Shown: positions 1-6,494, counted from the first letter of the stretch. The stretch: DNA of 13,593 nucleotides from Microcaldota archaeon (GCA_026413805.1 JAOAKE010000021.1:1-13593), one strand, 5' to 3'. The notes: generated from the sequence alone by a model not told the origin. Numbers and translations: made by a program.

Positions 1-1053
1 CACATCTGCATTGAGCACTGTGCCTGGGTTTGAGGGGTCTTCGCGCATGTAGAATGCCTTGATCTCCTTTGGGAAGTTGGTGACAAACAGGGGCTTTTCC
101 TCCTCTCGGGTGAGGATTGCCTCTTCGTCTGCCCCGATGTCTTGGCCCATCTTTATGTTTGCCCCGCGCTTTTTAGCAAGCTCAACTGCCTCTTGATAGG
201 TTATGCGCTTGAAAGGGGCCTTGACCTTTTTTAAGGCCTCAGGCTCGCGGCCAAGGGCCTGCAAAAGCTCGGCGTGGTTTTGCGCCATCTTTTGGCAGAC
301 AAAAACGAGCATCCGCTCTTGGAGCTCCATGTTCATCTTTTGGTTGTAGAAGGCCATCTCAGGCTCAAGGTGCCAATACTCGCACAGGTGCCGCACCGTC
401 CTTGAAGGCTCGGCGCGGAATGAGGGTGCAAGCACATAGACCTTTTCAAGCGAGGTGGTAAAGACCTCGGCATAAAGCTGGCTGGACTGGGTAAGGTAGG
501 CCTTCATCCCAAAATAGTCAAGCGGAAAGATGGTTGCCCCCCCTTCGCATGCTGCCCCGGTTATTATTGGTGGCGCCAACTCCCAAAACCCTTCTTTTTC
601 AAAAAATTCGCGCAAATACTTGACTATAAAATGCCTGCTTTTCATTATGTTGGTAAGCTTTTGCGAGCGAAGCCACAAATGGCGGGTGTCCAGCAAGAAT
701 TCAACCGACTGGTCTTTTGAAATTGGGAAGGGCTCTCCCAATGCAGCAGTCTTAAAGCCCGTTGCTGCCAACTCATAGCCTCCTGGTGCGCGCTTGTCCT
801 GCCGCACCGTGCCCTCTGCCATGACTGTTGATTCAATATATGCCCCAGTGGCATCCTTGAAGCTTTTTTCCCCTGCCACGTCTTTTTTTACAGCACACTG
901 GATTACGCCTGTTGAGTCGCGAATGAGCACAAAGGCAACCCCACCGCTTGCCCTCAAGCGGTATACCCAGCCGCGCACCTTTGCCTTTTTGTTGGTGTAG
1001 GCTCCTGAAAGAATATCCCCTATTTTTGCAAAATCGCCATCAAGCACGTCCAT
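1..1053 (-). CDS. asnS: Asparaginyl-tRNA synthetase, archaeal type (C-terminus cut by window edge)
   Basis: Class IIb synthetase that charges tRNA-Asn with asparagine in the cytoplasm. The first 351 residues are present. Residues about 24-105 form the OB-fold anticodon-binding domain (KVRGWVYRLRASGG, then FVLIRDSTGVIQ). The catalytic core follows: motif 1 around 140-163, EGGATIFPLDYFG at 170-182, SSQLYAE at 190-196, and motif 2 with FRAEPSRT...RHLCEYWHLE at 212-230. The region ITYQEAVELAKKRG and FVTNFPKEIKAFYMREDP (323-340) is typical of AsnRS. AspRS is the near alternative, but SSQLYAE and the EYWHLEPEM context fit AsnRS better. Motif 3 lies beyond the left edge. A TGA codon sits in frame directly before ATG 1053, so translation cannot start further upstream in this frame. 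A TATA-like element at 1093-1102 lies in the gap to the geranylgeranyl reductase gene upstream. Confidence 0.93.
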   Translation of the reverse strand, partial: MDVLDGDFAKIGDILSGAYTNKKAKVRGWVYRLRASGGVAFVLIRDSTGVIQCAVKKDVAGEKSFKDATGAYIESTVMAEGTVRQDKRAPGGYELAATGFKTAALGEPFPISKDQSVEFLLDTRHLWLRSQKLTNIMKSRHFIVKYLREFFEKEGFWELAPPIITGAACEGGATIFPLDYFGMKAYLTQSSQLYAEVFTTSLEKVYVLAPSFRAEPSRTVRHLCEYWHLEPEMAFYNQKMNMELQERMLVFVCQKMAQNHAELLQALGREPEALKKVKAPFKRITYQEAVELAKKRGANIKMGQDIGADEEAILTREEEKPLFVTNFPKEIKAFYMREDPSNPGTVLNADV

Positions 1054-1092
1054 TCAACCAGCCTCGCTAACCTTGAAAAGAAAGGCGAGAAC

Positions 1093-1102
1093 AAATATAA
1101 AA
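1093..1102 (-). promoter_or_regulatory. TATA-like element before asnS
   Basis: On the minus strand this reads TTTTATATTT. Its centre lies about 45 bases before the asnS ATG at 1053, which predicts a transcript start near 1072 and a short leader of roughly 19 bases. That leader contains GAGG about nine bases before the ATG, a weak ribosome binding site. asnS may therefore have its own promoter as well as read-through from the gene upstream. The assignment rests on position and composition only. Confidence 0.4.
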
Positions 1103-1111
1103 TGGGAGCGC

Positions 1112-2290
1112 TCACCAGCCGTAATATTGCGCCCTTGACTTGCCAAGCGCCTCCATGGCAGGCACAAAGCCCTTTGCAAATAGCGAGGGGGCAAAGCAGA
1201 GGATGTTGGCGCCAACCTTTAGGCGGTCAAGAAGCGAAAGGCTTGAGAGGTTGCGGGGGATTAGCTTTGCGATTTTGTTCAATTCTTGCTCAGAAAATCC
1301 ATAGAGCCTTTTCTTTCCTGCAACAAGCGTGTTGTAATCAGGGAATTCTGCCCTCCAAAGCCGCTCGTATTTTGCAAGAGCGCTTTTTGAGGTGTCGCCC
1401 TTTGCTATTGCTTCTGCTGCTACTTCTGCTGCAAATTTTCCAGAGGTCATGGCAAGGGAGGTGCCGCCCTCAAAAACAGGGGAAGCAAAGCCTGCTGCAT
1501 CTCCGCAGAGCAAAATGCCATCTGAATATGTATTGGGCAGCGCCCCTGAGGCAGGGATGTAGCCTCCAAATGCTATTTTGCCCACCTTCTTCTTATCTTG
1601 CAGACCATACTCTTGCACGAAGGCATCCAGGTATGCGCGTATCTTGGGCTGCTCGTTTGTAACCAGCCCGACATTTGCCCTTCCGTTGCTTTTTGGGATT
1701 ACCCACAGGTAGCCATTCGGGGCAAGGCGAGGCCAGAGAAAAAAGTCAATAAAGCCGTCGCTTTCAATCGGAGCAAGCTCGTATTGGAGCCCGACGACTT
1801 TTGCAGGCTCGGGGTTTAGTTTCAAGAGTTTGGAGGCAACCGCTGCGGCTCCCGAGGCATCAATGATTATTTTCGCAGAATATTCGCCCTGAGTCGTGGC
1901 AATTTTCCAGCCCCCGTTTTCGCGCGCAATTCCCGAAACCCTGTGCCTCATTTTATAAGTGGCGCCCTGCTCTGCCCCGAGCCTTCCCAAAAACTGCTCA
2001 AATTTTTCCTTTTCAAGCGTGAAGCCGCGCTCCTCAATGAATGAGGAAAGCCTGTTTGGAAAGACCAGCCGCACTCCTTTTACCTGAAGCGAGATTGCCT
2101 CCTGCGGCAGCTCTATGCCCAGCCTCTTGGCAGCAAGCTCAGAGAGGCACTCCCCGCAGTGAACTGGCTCGCCTATCTTTTCATGCTCCTCAAAAACAAC
2201 AGCCCTCGTGCCTTCCTTTGCAGCAGTATAAGCTGCGAAAGTCCCAGCAGGCCCAGCCCCGATTATTGCGATGTCAAAATGCTCCGCCAT
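1112..2290 (-). CDS. Geranylgeranyl reductase family FAD-dependent oxidoreductase
   Basis: A 392-aa flavoprotein of the geranylgeranyl reductase family, which in archaea saturates the double bonds of digeranylgeranyl glycerophospholipids to make archaeol-type membrane lipids. The Rossmann FAD motif is at 8-22 (AIIGAGPAGTFAAYT, with G11, G13 and G16), followed by an acidic residue ending the second strand (VVFEEHEK). The family PxxCGExxS motif is at 42-50 (PVHCGECLS). The lipid-cavity motif appears as GYLWVIPK...ANVG at 193-208, and the second FAD motif as LCGDAAGF at 261-268. The reading frame is open far upstream, but ATG 2290 is chosen because the FAD motif begins right after it, GGAGAG lies five bases before it, and the extension would run through the divergent gene. 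Substrate is inferred from family; other members reduce free prenyl chains. Confidence 0.87.
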   Translation of the reverse strand: MAEHFDIAIIGAGPAGTFAAYTAAKEGTRAVVFEEHEKIGEPVHCGECLSELAAKRLGIELPQEAISLQVKGVRLVFPNRLSSFIEERGFTLEKEKFEQFLGRLGAEQGATYKMRHRVSGIARENGGWKIATTQGEYSAKIIIDASGAAAVASKLLKLNPEPAKVVGLQYELAPIESDGFIDFFLWPRLAPNGYLWVIPKSNGRANVGLVTNEQPKIRAYLDAFVQEYGLQDKKKVGKIAFGGYIPASGALPNTYSDGILLCGDAAGFASPVFEGGTSLAMTSGKFAAEVAAEAIAKGDTSKSALAKYERLWRAEFPDYNTLVAGKKRLYGFSEQELNKIAKLIPRNLSSLSLLDRLKVGANILCFAPSLFAKGFVPAMEALGKSRAQYYGW

Positions 2291-2326
2291 ATTGACTCTC
2301 CGCAACTTTTTGTTAAGGACAAACCA

Positions 2327-2336
2327 ATTTAATAAT
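2327..2336. promoter_or_regulatory. TATA-like element between divergent genes
   Basis: The sequence ATTTAATAAT is nearly self-complementary, so it reads as a TATA box on both strands. Toward the plus gene its centre is about 31 bases before ATG 2363, predicting an almost leaderless mRNA. Toward the reductase gene its centre is about 41 bases before ATG 2290, predicting a leader of about 15 bases that would just include the GGAGAG ribosome binding site. No second AT-rich element is evident in this 72-base gap, so it may serve both genes. Confidence 0.5.
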
Positions 2337-2362
2337 GAGCTGCCAAAAAAGTTAGTGGTTTT

Positions 2363-3037
2363 ATGTTGCTGTTCCAGGTCGCACAGAAAGAAAAGCCGGC
2401 AAGGAAAAGGATAGAGATAGACAAAGTGGTGCCCGTGATTGCAATACCTACTGAAAAGCAGCTGCGCGAAGAGCTCAAAAAGGTGGATAAGCTTGCAGAT
2501 GAAATAAAACTCCCAGAAAAGCAAAAAGAAGAGCTGCGTAAGTTCTACAAAATATTGCGGACAGACAAAAAGATTTTCCAGACAGAGGAGGCTGCGCTTG
2601 AAAAAGTCCGCGGAATGCTCTACTATGAGAGGGTTTGGAGCCGATTGCGCCGCTATAACTCGGTGATTGAAAGATATGACTTAACCGCTGAGGAGATGGT
2701 CCAGCTTGTCAAGACCATGTTTAGGGCGGAGAAGGACGAAAGATTGCGCAAGGGCATGTGGATTTTTGATTGCCGCCACGGGGAGAATAAAGAACTATTC
2801 AACTATTCAAAGGAGAAAGAGCCCGCTGGCTATAACCCTCTCTCGCGGTTTGTCTGGCTGGCTGCAAGTTTGCATACTGCCCTGCATGAAAGAGGCAGCG
2901 CAGACCATTACCGTCTTCTCGACCTTGCAAAGCAGGAGTGCTCGCCAGAGCTTCTTGGGAAGATAAAGAAGCTTCGGGCAGGAAATGCAATTTACTTCAG
3001 CTATCAAAATGCGGATAAGGATAACTGGGATGAATAG
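2363..3037 (+). CDS. Conserved-looking hypothetical protein, 224 aa, mostly helical
   Basis: I do not recognise a family. The protein is soluble with no signal peptide or membrane segment. After a basic N-terminal region (residues 9-16, rich in Lys/Arg) it is dominated by charged, probably helical or coiled-coil sequence at about 30-85 (EKQLREELKKVDKLADEIKL and following). A second part at about 90-224 has more hydrophobic and aromatic residues, including MWIFDCRHGENKELF, then FVWLAASLHTALHERG and AIYFSYQNADKDNWDE. The His/Cys/Asp residues in the second part could be functional, but no catalytic motif is clear. The TATA-like element at 2327-2336 fits the ATG chosen. It faces the 90-aa minus gene, with stop codons three bases apart. 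Long length, clean start signals and charged composition support a real gene. Confidence 0.75.
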   Translation: MLLFQVAQKEKPARKRIEIDKVVPVIAIPTEKQLREELKKVDKLADEIKLPEKQKEELRKFYKILRTDKKIFQTEEAALEKVRGMLYYERVWSRLRRYNSVIERYDLTAEEMVQLVKTMFRAEKDERLRKGMWIFDCRHGENKELFNYSKEKEPAGYNPLSRFVWLAASLHTALHERGSADHYRLLDLAKQECSPELLGKIKKLRAGNAIYFSYQNADKDNWDE

Positions 3038-3040
3038 GCG

Positions 3041-3313
3041 TCAATCTTCGTGGTGGTTCCAAAGCTGCCTCTTTTGGTTTAACAGGTCTTTTGCAACTGA
3101 CAAAAGCTGAGTGGAAAGGCGAAGTGCCTCGTCAGGCGAAAGCTTGATGGACTGCTGTGCAACAGAGTTCATAATCCTCAGTGTAATTATTCCATCGCGG
3201 GGAAAGCCGTTTGACTCTGAGGCAGGCTCTGACTCAATCCGCAGGGCGTTGCGGTGGCTTTCACCTTTCTCGTCGCGCCACCAATGGATTATCTCCTCTT
3301 CAACTGTCGCCAT
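3041..3313 (-). CDS. Small hypothetical protein, 90 aa
   Basis: Unrecognised small soluble protein. It begins MATVEEEIIHWWRDEKG, has a central beta-like segment (GIITLRIMNSVAQQSIKLS at about 41-59) and ends in a helix (PDEALRLSTQLLSVAKDLLNQKR). The alternation of strands and a final amphipathic helix suggests a compact domain of the size seen in regulators or toxin-antitoxin partners, but no family can be assigned. The start ATG at 3313 lies about 27 bases from a TATA-like element, CTTTTAAAT on the minus strand, that is embedded in an inverted repeat (3333-3353). The mRNA would thus be leaderless. Its stop is three bases from the stop of the 224-aa gene that converges on it. The promoter placement is the main support that it is expressed. 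Confidence 0.68.
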   Translation of the reverse strand: MATVEEEIIHWWRDEKGESHRNALRIESEPASESNGFPRDGIITLRIMNSVAQQSIKLSPDEALRLSTQLLSVAKDLLNQKRQLWNHHED

Positions 3314-3332
3314 GTTAAAGCCATGCTGCGGG

Positions 3333-3353
3333 CTGATTTAAAAGCTAAATCAG
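3333..3353. repeat. Perfect inverted repeat over the TATA element of the 90-aa gene
   Basis: Arms CTGATTTA and TAAATCAG are perfect eight-base complements separated by AAAGC. The minus-strand TATA-like element CTTTTAAAT (3336-3344) that would drive the gene starting at 3313 lies inside the repeat. A dimeric protein bound here would compete with TATA-binding protein, so an operator is a reasonable inference. It lies in the largest gene-free gap of the window (3314-3434), which otherwise holds A-rich sequence without clear structure. Confidence 0.55.
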
Positions 3354-3434
3354 GGAAGGATGCCGCTGAATTGAACACTAAAAATAACACCAAAAAGGCA
3401 AAAGAAGCAAAAAATGAAAGGCAGCAAGCAGGAT

Positions 3435-3548
3435 TTATTCTTCTTCCTCTTCCTCCCAATCCTCGTCAAAGTCGTCTTCCTCTTCCTCCTCTTCTTCTTC
3501 CTCATCTTCATCTATTCTGTATATTTTGAATTTGCAAAGGTCGCCCAT
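3435..3548 (-). CDS. Acid-tailed microprotein, 37 aa
   Basis: A very short gene with a strong ribosome binding site: AGAGGTG lies six bases before ATG 3548. The N-terminal dozen residues are MGDLCKFKIYRI, alternating hydrophobic and basic like a short beta strand. The remaining 25 residues are almost all Glu and Asp, broken only by single Phe and Trp residues (DDFDEDWEEEEEE at the end). A longer reading frame starts at 3650, but its extra N-terminus would overlap the divergent membrane gene and ignores the binding site. CTATAAAAT on the minus strand at about 3628-3636 would give a leader of about 55 bases. The family is unknown; an acidic tail of this kind could bind basic proteins or mimic nucleic acid, which is speculation. 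Low complexity makes the coding call less certain than the start signal suggests. Confidence 0.5.
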   Translation of the reverse strand: MGDLCKFKIYRIDEDEEEEEEEEEDDFDEDWEEEEEE

Positions 3549-3589
3549 GGCTTGCACCTCTGGCAGTATAAAAAAGGAAAAATATAAAA

Positions 3590-3907
3590 ATGAAATCCTG
3601 CAAGGCAGCCATTTTGGGGGCAGTATTTTATAGTTGGGCGCGCCTATCACTTGCGGTGGGAGAAATGGCTGTTGTTGATACCCTGACTGGAATACAAAAC
3701 GCCCTTCTTCAAATAGGGCCCAGCGTATCGGTGATACTTATTGTCCTGGGCGGGTTGGCATACGGCTTTGCCCAATTGCAACCATCTGACCAGCGCGGCA
3801 AGTATGTGACTACTGCCTACGCGCTCATTGCAGGGGGAATAGTTGTTGCTGCAATAACTGGCGCTGCAACGCTGATTGCCTCGCAGTCGGCGAATTTGCT
3901 CAAGTAA
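3590..3907 (+). CDS. Small two-helix membrane protein resembling VirB2/TrbC or CedA1 pilin-like proteins
   Basis: The 105-aa product has a signal-like hydrophobic N-terminus (about 6-23), a first membrane helix at about 43-62 (IGPSVSVILIVLGGLAYGFA), a short polar loop QLQPSDQRGKY, and a second helix at about 73-97 (TTAYALIAGGIVVAAITGAA). Two Gly/Ala-rich helices joined by a short polar loop is the plan of VirB2/TrbC conjugative pilins and of the archaeal CedA1 protein. This is a fold-level resemblance seen by eye, not a proven homology. The start is uncertain: ATG 3590 gives the signal-like region but no well-placed TATA or binding site, while ATG 3665 (80 aa, no signal) is preceded by GGTGG five bases upstream. 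It is followed after 36 bases by the polytopic gene at 3944, probably in one operon. Confidence 0.72.
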   Translation: MKSCKAAILGAVFYSWARLSLAVGEMAVVDTLTGIQNALLQIGPSVSVILIVLGGLAYGFAQLQPSDQRGKYVTTAYALIAGGIVVAAITGAATLIASQSANLLK

Positions 3908-3943
3908 TGGGCAGTTTCTTGGCTGTTTTTAGAGGTTGGATGG

Positions 3944-4876
3944 ATGCGTAGTCCCAAAAAAGCAAATCCCGACTACATAGCCGCGGCATATTTTGCGATT
4001 GTCGCCCTATTTTGCTTGTATGAGATGGCGCTGGGGGCGCAAGCCGTTTCGCCCATGATCGTTTTCCCGCTGTTTTCTTACCTTGCGATTGCAACATTTT
4101 TCGTTATAATCAAGGCGCTTTCTGATGTGCCGCTTGTGCTTGCATACCTTATGCATTCCGTCAGGGGCCTGCCGGGCAGCCCAAGAAGCAAGAGGCGAAG
4201 GGCTTATCCTCCTGCTGAAAAAAATGCAGAGGCAAAAATGAAAGAACCTATGGGGCTTGCTGTGCATGCATTGCTGGCTCTCGTGATGATTTCAATTGCA
4301 TCCATGCTGCTGCAAGCCGCCCCTCCTGGCTCTGCGAGCGAGCTTTTCAGCCTTCCAGCAATCGCTGCATTTGCAGGCTCAATTTTCCTGATATTCGAGA
4401 AAACTTTCCCGAGAGATATGCCGGCAGGGGAAAGCGGATTTGGCTTTTCTTGGAGAAAATGGGTAAACAAGGCTGCCCTTATTGGGGCTGACCCAGGGGC
4501 AGCGGCACTGATTGTGTTAGGCGGGGCAGAACTGATTTTTCCATCAAGGGAAATCCTGCCAATAAGCGTATTTATCCTGTATGTCTTGATTATGCTCTTT
4601 ATTTATGTAAGGCTCAGCGTTGATAAAAAGCTCGGAGCAATGATGGGCGAGCTAAAGGATGCTGCCCTCATCGCCTTGAGCGCTATGGTTGGCCTTGCAA
4701 TCGCATTCGCGTTCATTAGCGCAACGTCCTTTTTAGGGGGGATGATTCCTGCAGCCCAAAGGAAACTTGCAACTTACGCGCTGGCGTATGCATGGCTGGC
4801 TGTAAGCGAAGCCAAAGATTGGAAAGTTTCTGGGTTGTTTGAGCCTTCGAATTCCGAGCAGAAAAGCCTGCCTTGA
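3944..4876 (+). CDS. Polytopic membrane protein, 310 aa, unknown function
   Basis: No family is recognised with confidence. About seven or eight membrane helices can be read: roughly 12-32, 36-60, 105-125, 132-152, 182-200, 204-226, 238-266 and possibly 270-287. Between the second and third is a cytoplasm-type basic loop (SPRSKRRR at about 80-87). The C-terminal 20 residues are polar. The start ATG 3944 has AGAGGTTG about five bases upstream; an ATG at 3940 is out of frame and meets a stop at once. Its position 36 bases after a VirB2/CedA1-like gene is the same arrangement as VirB2 with VirB6, or CedA1 with CedA, where the larger partner is a polytopic inner-membrane channel component. That analogy rests on topology and context only. 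A transporter or other membrane protein is equally possible. Confidence 0.75.
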   Translation: MRSPKKANPDYIAAAYFAIVALFCLYEMALGAQAVSPMIVFPLFSYLAIATFFVIIKALSDVPLVLAYLMHSVRGLPGSPRSKRRRAYPPAEKNAEAKMKEPMGLAVHALLALVMISIASMLLQAAPPGSASELFSLPAIAAFAGSIFLIFEKTFPRDMPAGESGFGFSWRKWVNKAALIGADPGAAALIVLGGAELIFPSREILPISVFILYVLIMLFIYVRLSVDKKLGAMMGELKDAALIALSAMVGLAIAFAFISATSFLGGMIPAAQRKLATYALAYAWLAVSEAKDWKVSGLFEPSNSEQKSLP

Positions 4877-4891
4877 AAGCAATGCGCTTTC

Positions 4892-5620
4892 TCAGTCCAA
4901 TATGGTATATTTGCTTAGGTAAATCTGCGTCTGAAGCACGATTAAGAAAGGCATGAGCACAAGGGAATTTAGAAGCAGCACCAATAAGGAGCCCACGCGG
5001 TGCTCAAAGAAATTCAAAGCTACAAAATCAGAAACCGAAAGAAGGACGAAAGCGATTAGCAGCCAGAGAAGAAAATAGTGGAACTTTGAAAATACCATCT
5101 TGAAGGATTTTTCAGCAGCACGGAATGGGCGAAGCTCGTCTATCACCAGGCCTGCGGGGGCATAAAAGAGCGGGAGCCAAACCAGAAGGGAAAGAAGGGG
5201 GGCGAGCCATTTTTGCGCCCCAAGCTCAAGGGTGGTAAGCTGGATTATCAAAAGCGCTATCAGCCCAAGCAGGTAGAGTATGAAGACATTCAAGGTGTAG
5301 CCAGTTATTCCCTTTATCACCTCGTTTTTAATTGAAGTCTGCGTTCGCTGCGCCTTTATTACTATGTTGATATTCACTATTGCAAACGAGATGAGGTAAA
5401 GCGAGGCAAGAAGCGCCGCAATTATCACCCCGAAGTCAGCAGGCGTCATGTCTGGGATGCTCCCTGTGCGAAGAAAAGTCGCCCCTAAGGCAGGGAAAAT
5501 AGGCGTTTTGACAAGTGTGGGAATGAGCATGGCAATTAAGGTGGGTATTGAAAAAAATGAAATCAGCTTTATGTTGCTAGTGTATGCCTTCCAAGAGTAG
5601 GAGAGTATCCCTTCGCCCAT
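4892..5620 (-). CDS. Six-helix integral membrane protein, unknown function
   Basis: The 242-aa product has about six membrane helices, near 18-38, 64-92, 110-128, 138-158, 183-203 and 208-232. The segment VIDELRPFRAAEKSFKMV at about 159-176, which follows a hydrophobic stretch ending APAGL, resembles the conserved region of a widespread group of archaeal and bacterial six-helix proteins of unknown role in which a helix ends near 'AP..vi.e....a...S...v'. This is a by-eye match to a poorly characterised group, not a functional assignment. ATG 5620 is about 26 bases from the TATA element at 5642-5650, so the mRNA would be leaderless. It converges on the polytopic gene at 3944-4876, with 15 bases between the stop codons. 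Confidence 0.75.
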   Translation of the reverse strand: MGEGILSYSWKAYTSNIKLISFFSIPTLIAMLIPTLVKTPIFPALGATFLRTGSIPDMTPADFGVIIAALLASLYLISFAIVNINIVIKAQRTQTSIKNEVIKGITGYTLNVFILYLLGLIALLIIQLTTLELGAQKWLAPLLSLLVWLPLFYAPAGLVIDELRPFRAAEKSFKMVFSKFHYFLLWLLIAFVLLSVSDFVALNFFEHRVGSLLVLLLNSLVLMPFLIVLQTQIYLSKYTILD

Positions 5621-5641
5621 GAAGGGCTTTGTGGGTTTGAA

Positions 5642-5650
5642 TATTAAAAA
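5642..5650. promoter_or_regulatory. Single TATA element centred between two divergent starts
   Basis: TATTAAAAA lies exactly midway between ATG 5620 (minus) and ATG 5673 (plus). Its centre, near 5646, is 26-27 bases from each start, the usual archaeal distance from TATA box to transcription start. Both genes would therefore have leaderless mRNAs from one shared element. No other AT-rich element is present in the 52-base gap. Confidence 0.6.
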
Positions 5651-5672
5651 GGTAGCGCTGGAAAACTTATTT

Positions 5673-6494
5673 ATGAGGTTTCCAGCAGTTTCAGGCTCAT
5701 TTTATTCATCTTCTTCATCAGCACTGAAAGCAGAGGTTAGAGGCTATTTAGAAGCGGCAGGGCAAGAGGTAAAGAAGAAAGAGCAGCTGGCAATAGTCTG
5801 CCCCCATGCAGGCTATATGTATTCTGGAAGGTGCGCTGCCTATTCTTTTGCAGCCTGCTCAAACTGGAAGGAAAAGGAAATCACTGCTGTTGTAATCGGG
5901 CCCAACCACACTGGCTTGGGGATGCCCATTTCTGTTTCTTTTGAGGATTGGAAAACGCCGCTTGGCGAGGTAAAGTGCGACGTGGAGCTTGCAGGCGCCA
6001 TTGTCAAGGCCGGAAAGATTGCACAAAGAGACGAGCTTGCGCACTTTCGCGAGCACTCCTGCGAGGTGCAGCTGCCCTTTTTGCAGGAGGCCTGCCCGCA
6101 TGCAAAATTTGTTGCGGTGTGCATGGGAATCCAGGACTTGGCGCCAGCGCAGGAGCTGGGCAGGGCAATATTTGAAGCGATAAAGAAAACAAGGAAAAAT
6201 GCAATTGTCATTGCCTCCTCAGATTTCACGCACTACGAAAGTGCGGAGAGCGCAAAGAAAAAAGACATGCTTGCCATAGAGCGCCTTTTGAAGCTGGATG
6301 AGGCTGGCTTTGAGTCGCTGGTGGAGGAGAGGGGCCTTTCAATATGCGGGCATGGGCCAATTGCTGCTGCGATGCACTACTCCAAGCTTGCAGGGGCAAA
6401 GAAGTGCGAGCTTTTGAAATACACCAACTCTGGCGAGGCAAGCGGAGACTACTACCAAGTAGTGGCATATGCGAGCCTGGCAATTTCAAAATGA
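5673..6494 (+). CDS. MEMO family protein (AmmeMemoRadiSam system protein B)
   Basis: A full-length 273-aa MEMO protein, a cytoplasmic fold related to non-haem iron dioxygenases. In archaea its biochemical role is unsettled. The human relative MEMO1 binds metal through two His and one Cys; matching residues here are H45 (CPHAGYMYSG, 43-52), H79 (IGPNHTGLG, 75-83) and C225 (SICGHGPIAAAM, 223-234). Other family signatures are WKTPLGEV (93-100), EHSCEVQLPFLQ (127-138), ASSDFTHYE (181-189) and LLKYTNSGEASGD (247-259). ATG 5673 is chosen over an upstream frame-open start at 5619 because the family begins with the MRFPAVSGSFY-like segment and because the TATA element lies 26 bases before it. In the euryarchaeal clusters I recall, MEMO stands next to mevalonate-pathway genes; here fni is the next plus-strand gene. 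Confidence 0.94.
   Translation: MRFPAVSGSFYSSSSSALKAEVRGYLEAAGQEVKKKEQLAIVCPHAGYMYSGRCAAYSFAACSNWKEKEITAVVIGPNHTGLGMPISVSFEDWKTPLGEVKCDVELAGAIVKAGKIAQRDELAHFREHSCEVQLPFLQEACPHAKFVAVCMGIQDLAPAQELGRAIFEAIKKTRKNAIVIASSDFTHYESAESAKKKDMLAIERLLKLDEAGFESLVEERGLSICGHGPIAAAMHYSKLAGAKKCELLKYTNSGEASGDYYQVVAYASLAISK

Noticed and set aside
1106..1113. GAGCGCTC palindrome at the reductase stop as a terminator hairpin
   Set aside because: It has no loop and is followed by the asnS TATA-like sequence rather than a T-run; too short to support.
1102..1662. 186-aa open frame on the plus strand
   Set aside because: It is antisense to the geranylgeranyl reductase gene, has a low-complexity Leu run and no recognisable domain; it is a frame shadow.
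2291..2524. In-frame N-terminal extension of the geranylgeranyl reductase gene (78 extra residues)
   Set aside because: The FAD motif starts right after ATG 2290, a ribosome binding site precedes that ATG, and the extension runs across the promoter and start of the divergent gene.
3438..3510. Pyrimidine-rich CTTCCT tract as a repeat or microsatellite-like element
   Set aside because: It is explained as the complement of mixed GAA/GAG/GAT codons for the acidic tail; the repeat unit is irregular.
3254..3529. 91-aa open frame on the plus strand
   Set aside because: It crosses the 90-aa gene start, the inverted repeat and the acidic microprotein gene in antisense, with a Pro/Leu-rich tail that is the complement of the Glu tract.
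3549..3650. 34-residue N-terminal extension of the acidic microprotein, with a hydrophobic stretch
   Set aside because: The internal ATG 3548 has a much better ribosome binding site, and the extension overlaps the divergent membrane gene.
5619..5672. Upstream in-frame start for MEMO adding 18 residues
   Set aside because: It overlaps the start codon of the divergent gene and includes the TATA element; family N-termini begin at the MRFPAVSGSFY segment.
5840..6229. 129-aa open frame on the minus strand within MEMO
   Set aside because: Fully antisense to a clear MEMO gene, with Ser/Ala/Cys-rich composition typical of a shadow frame.
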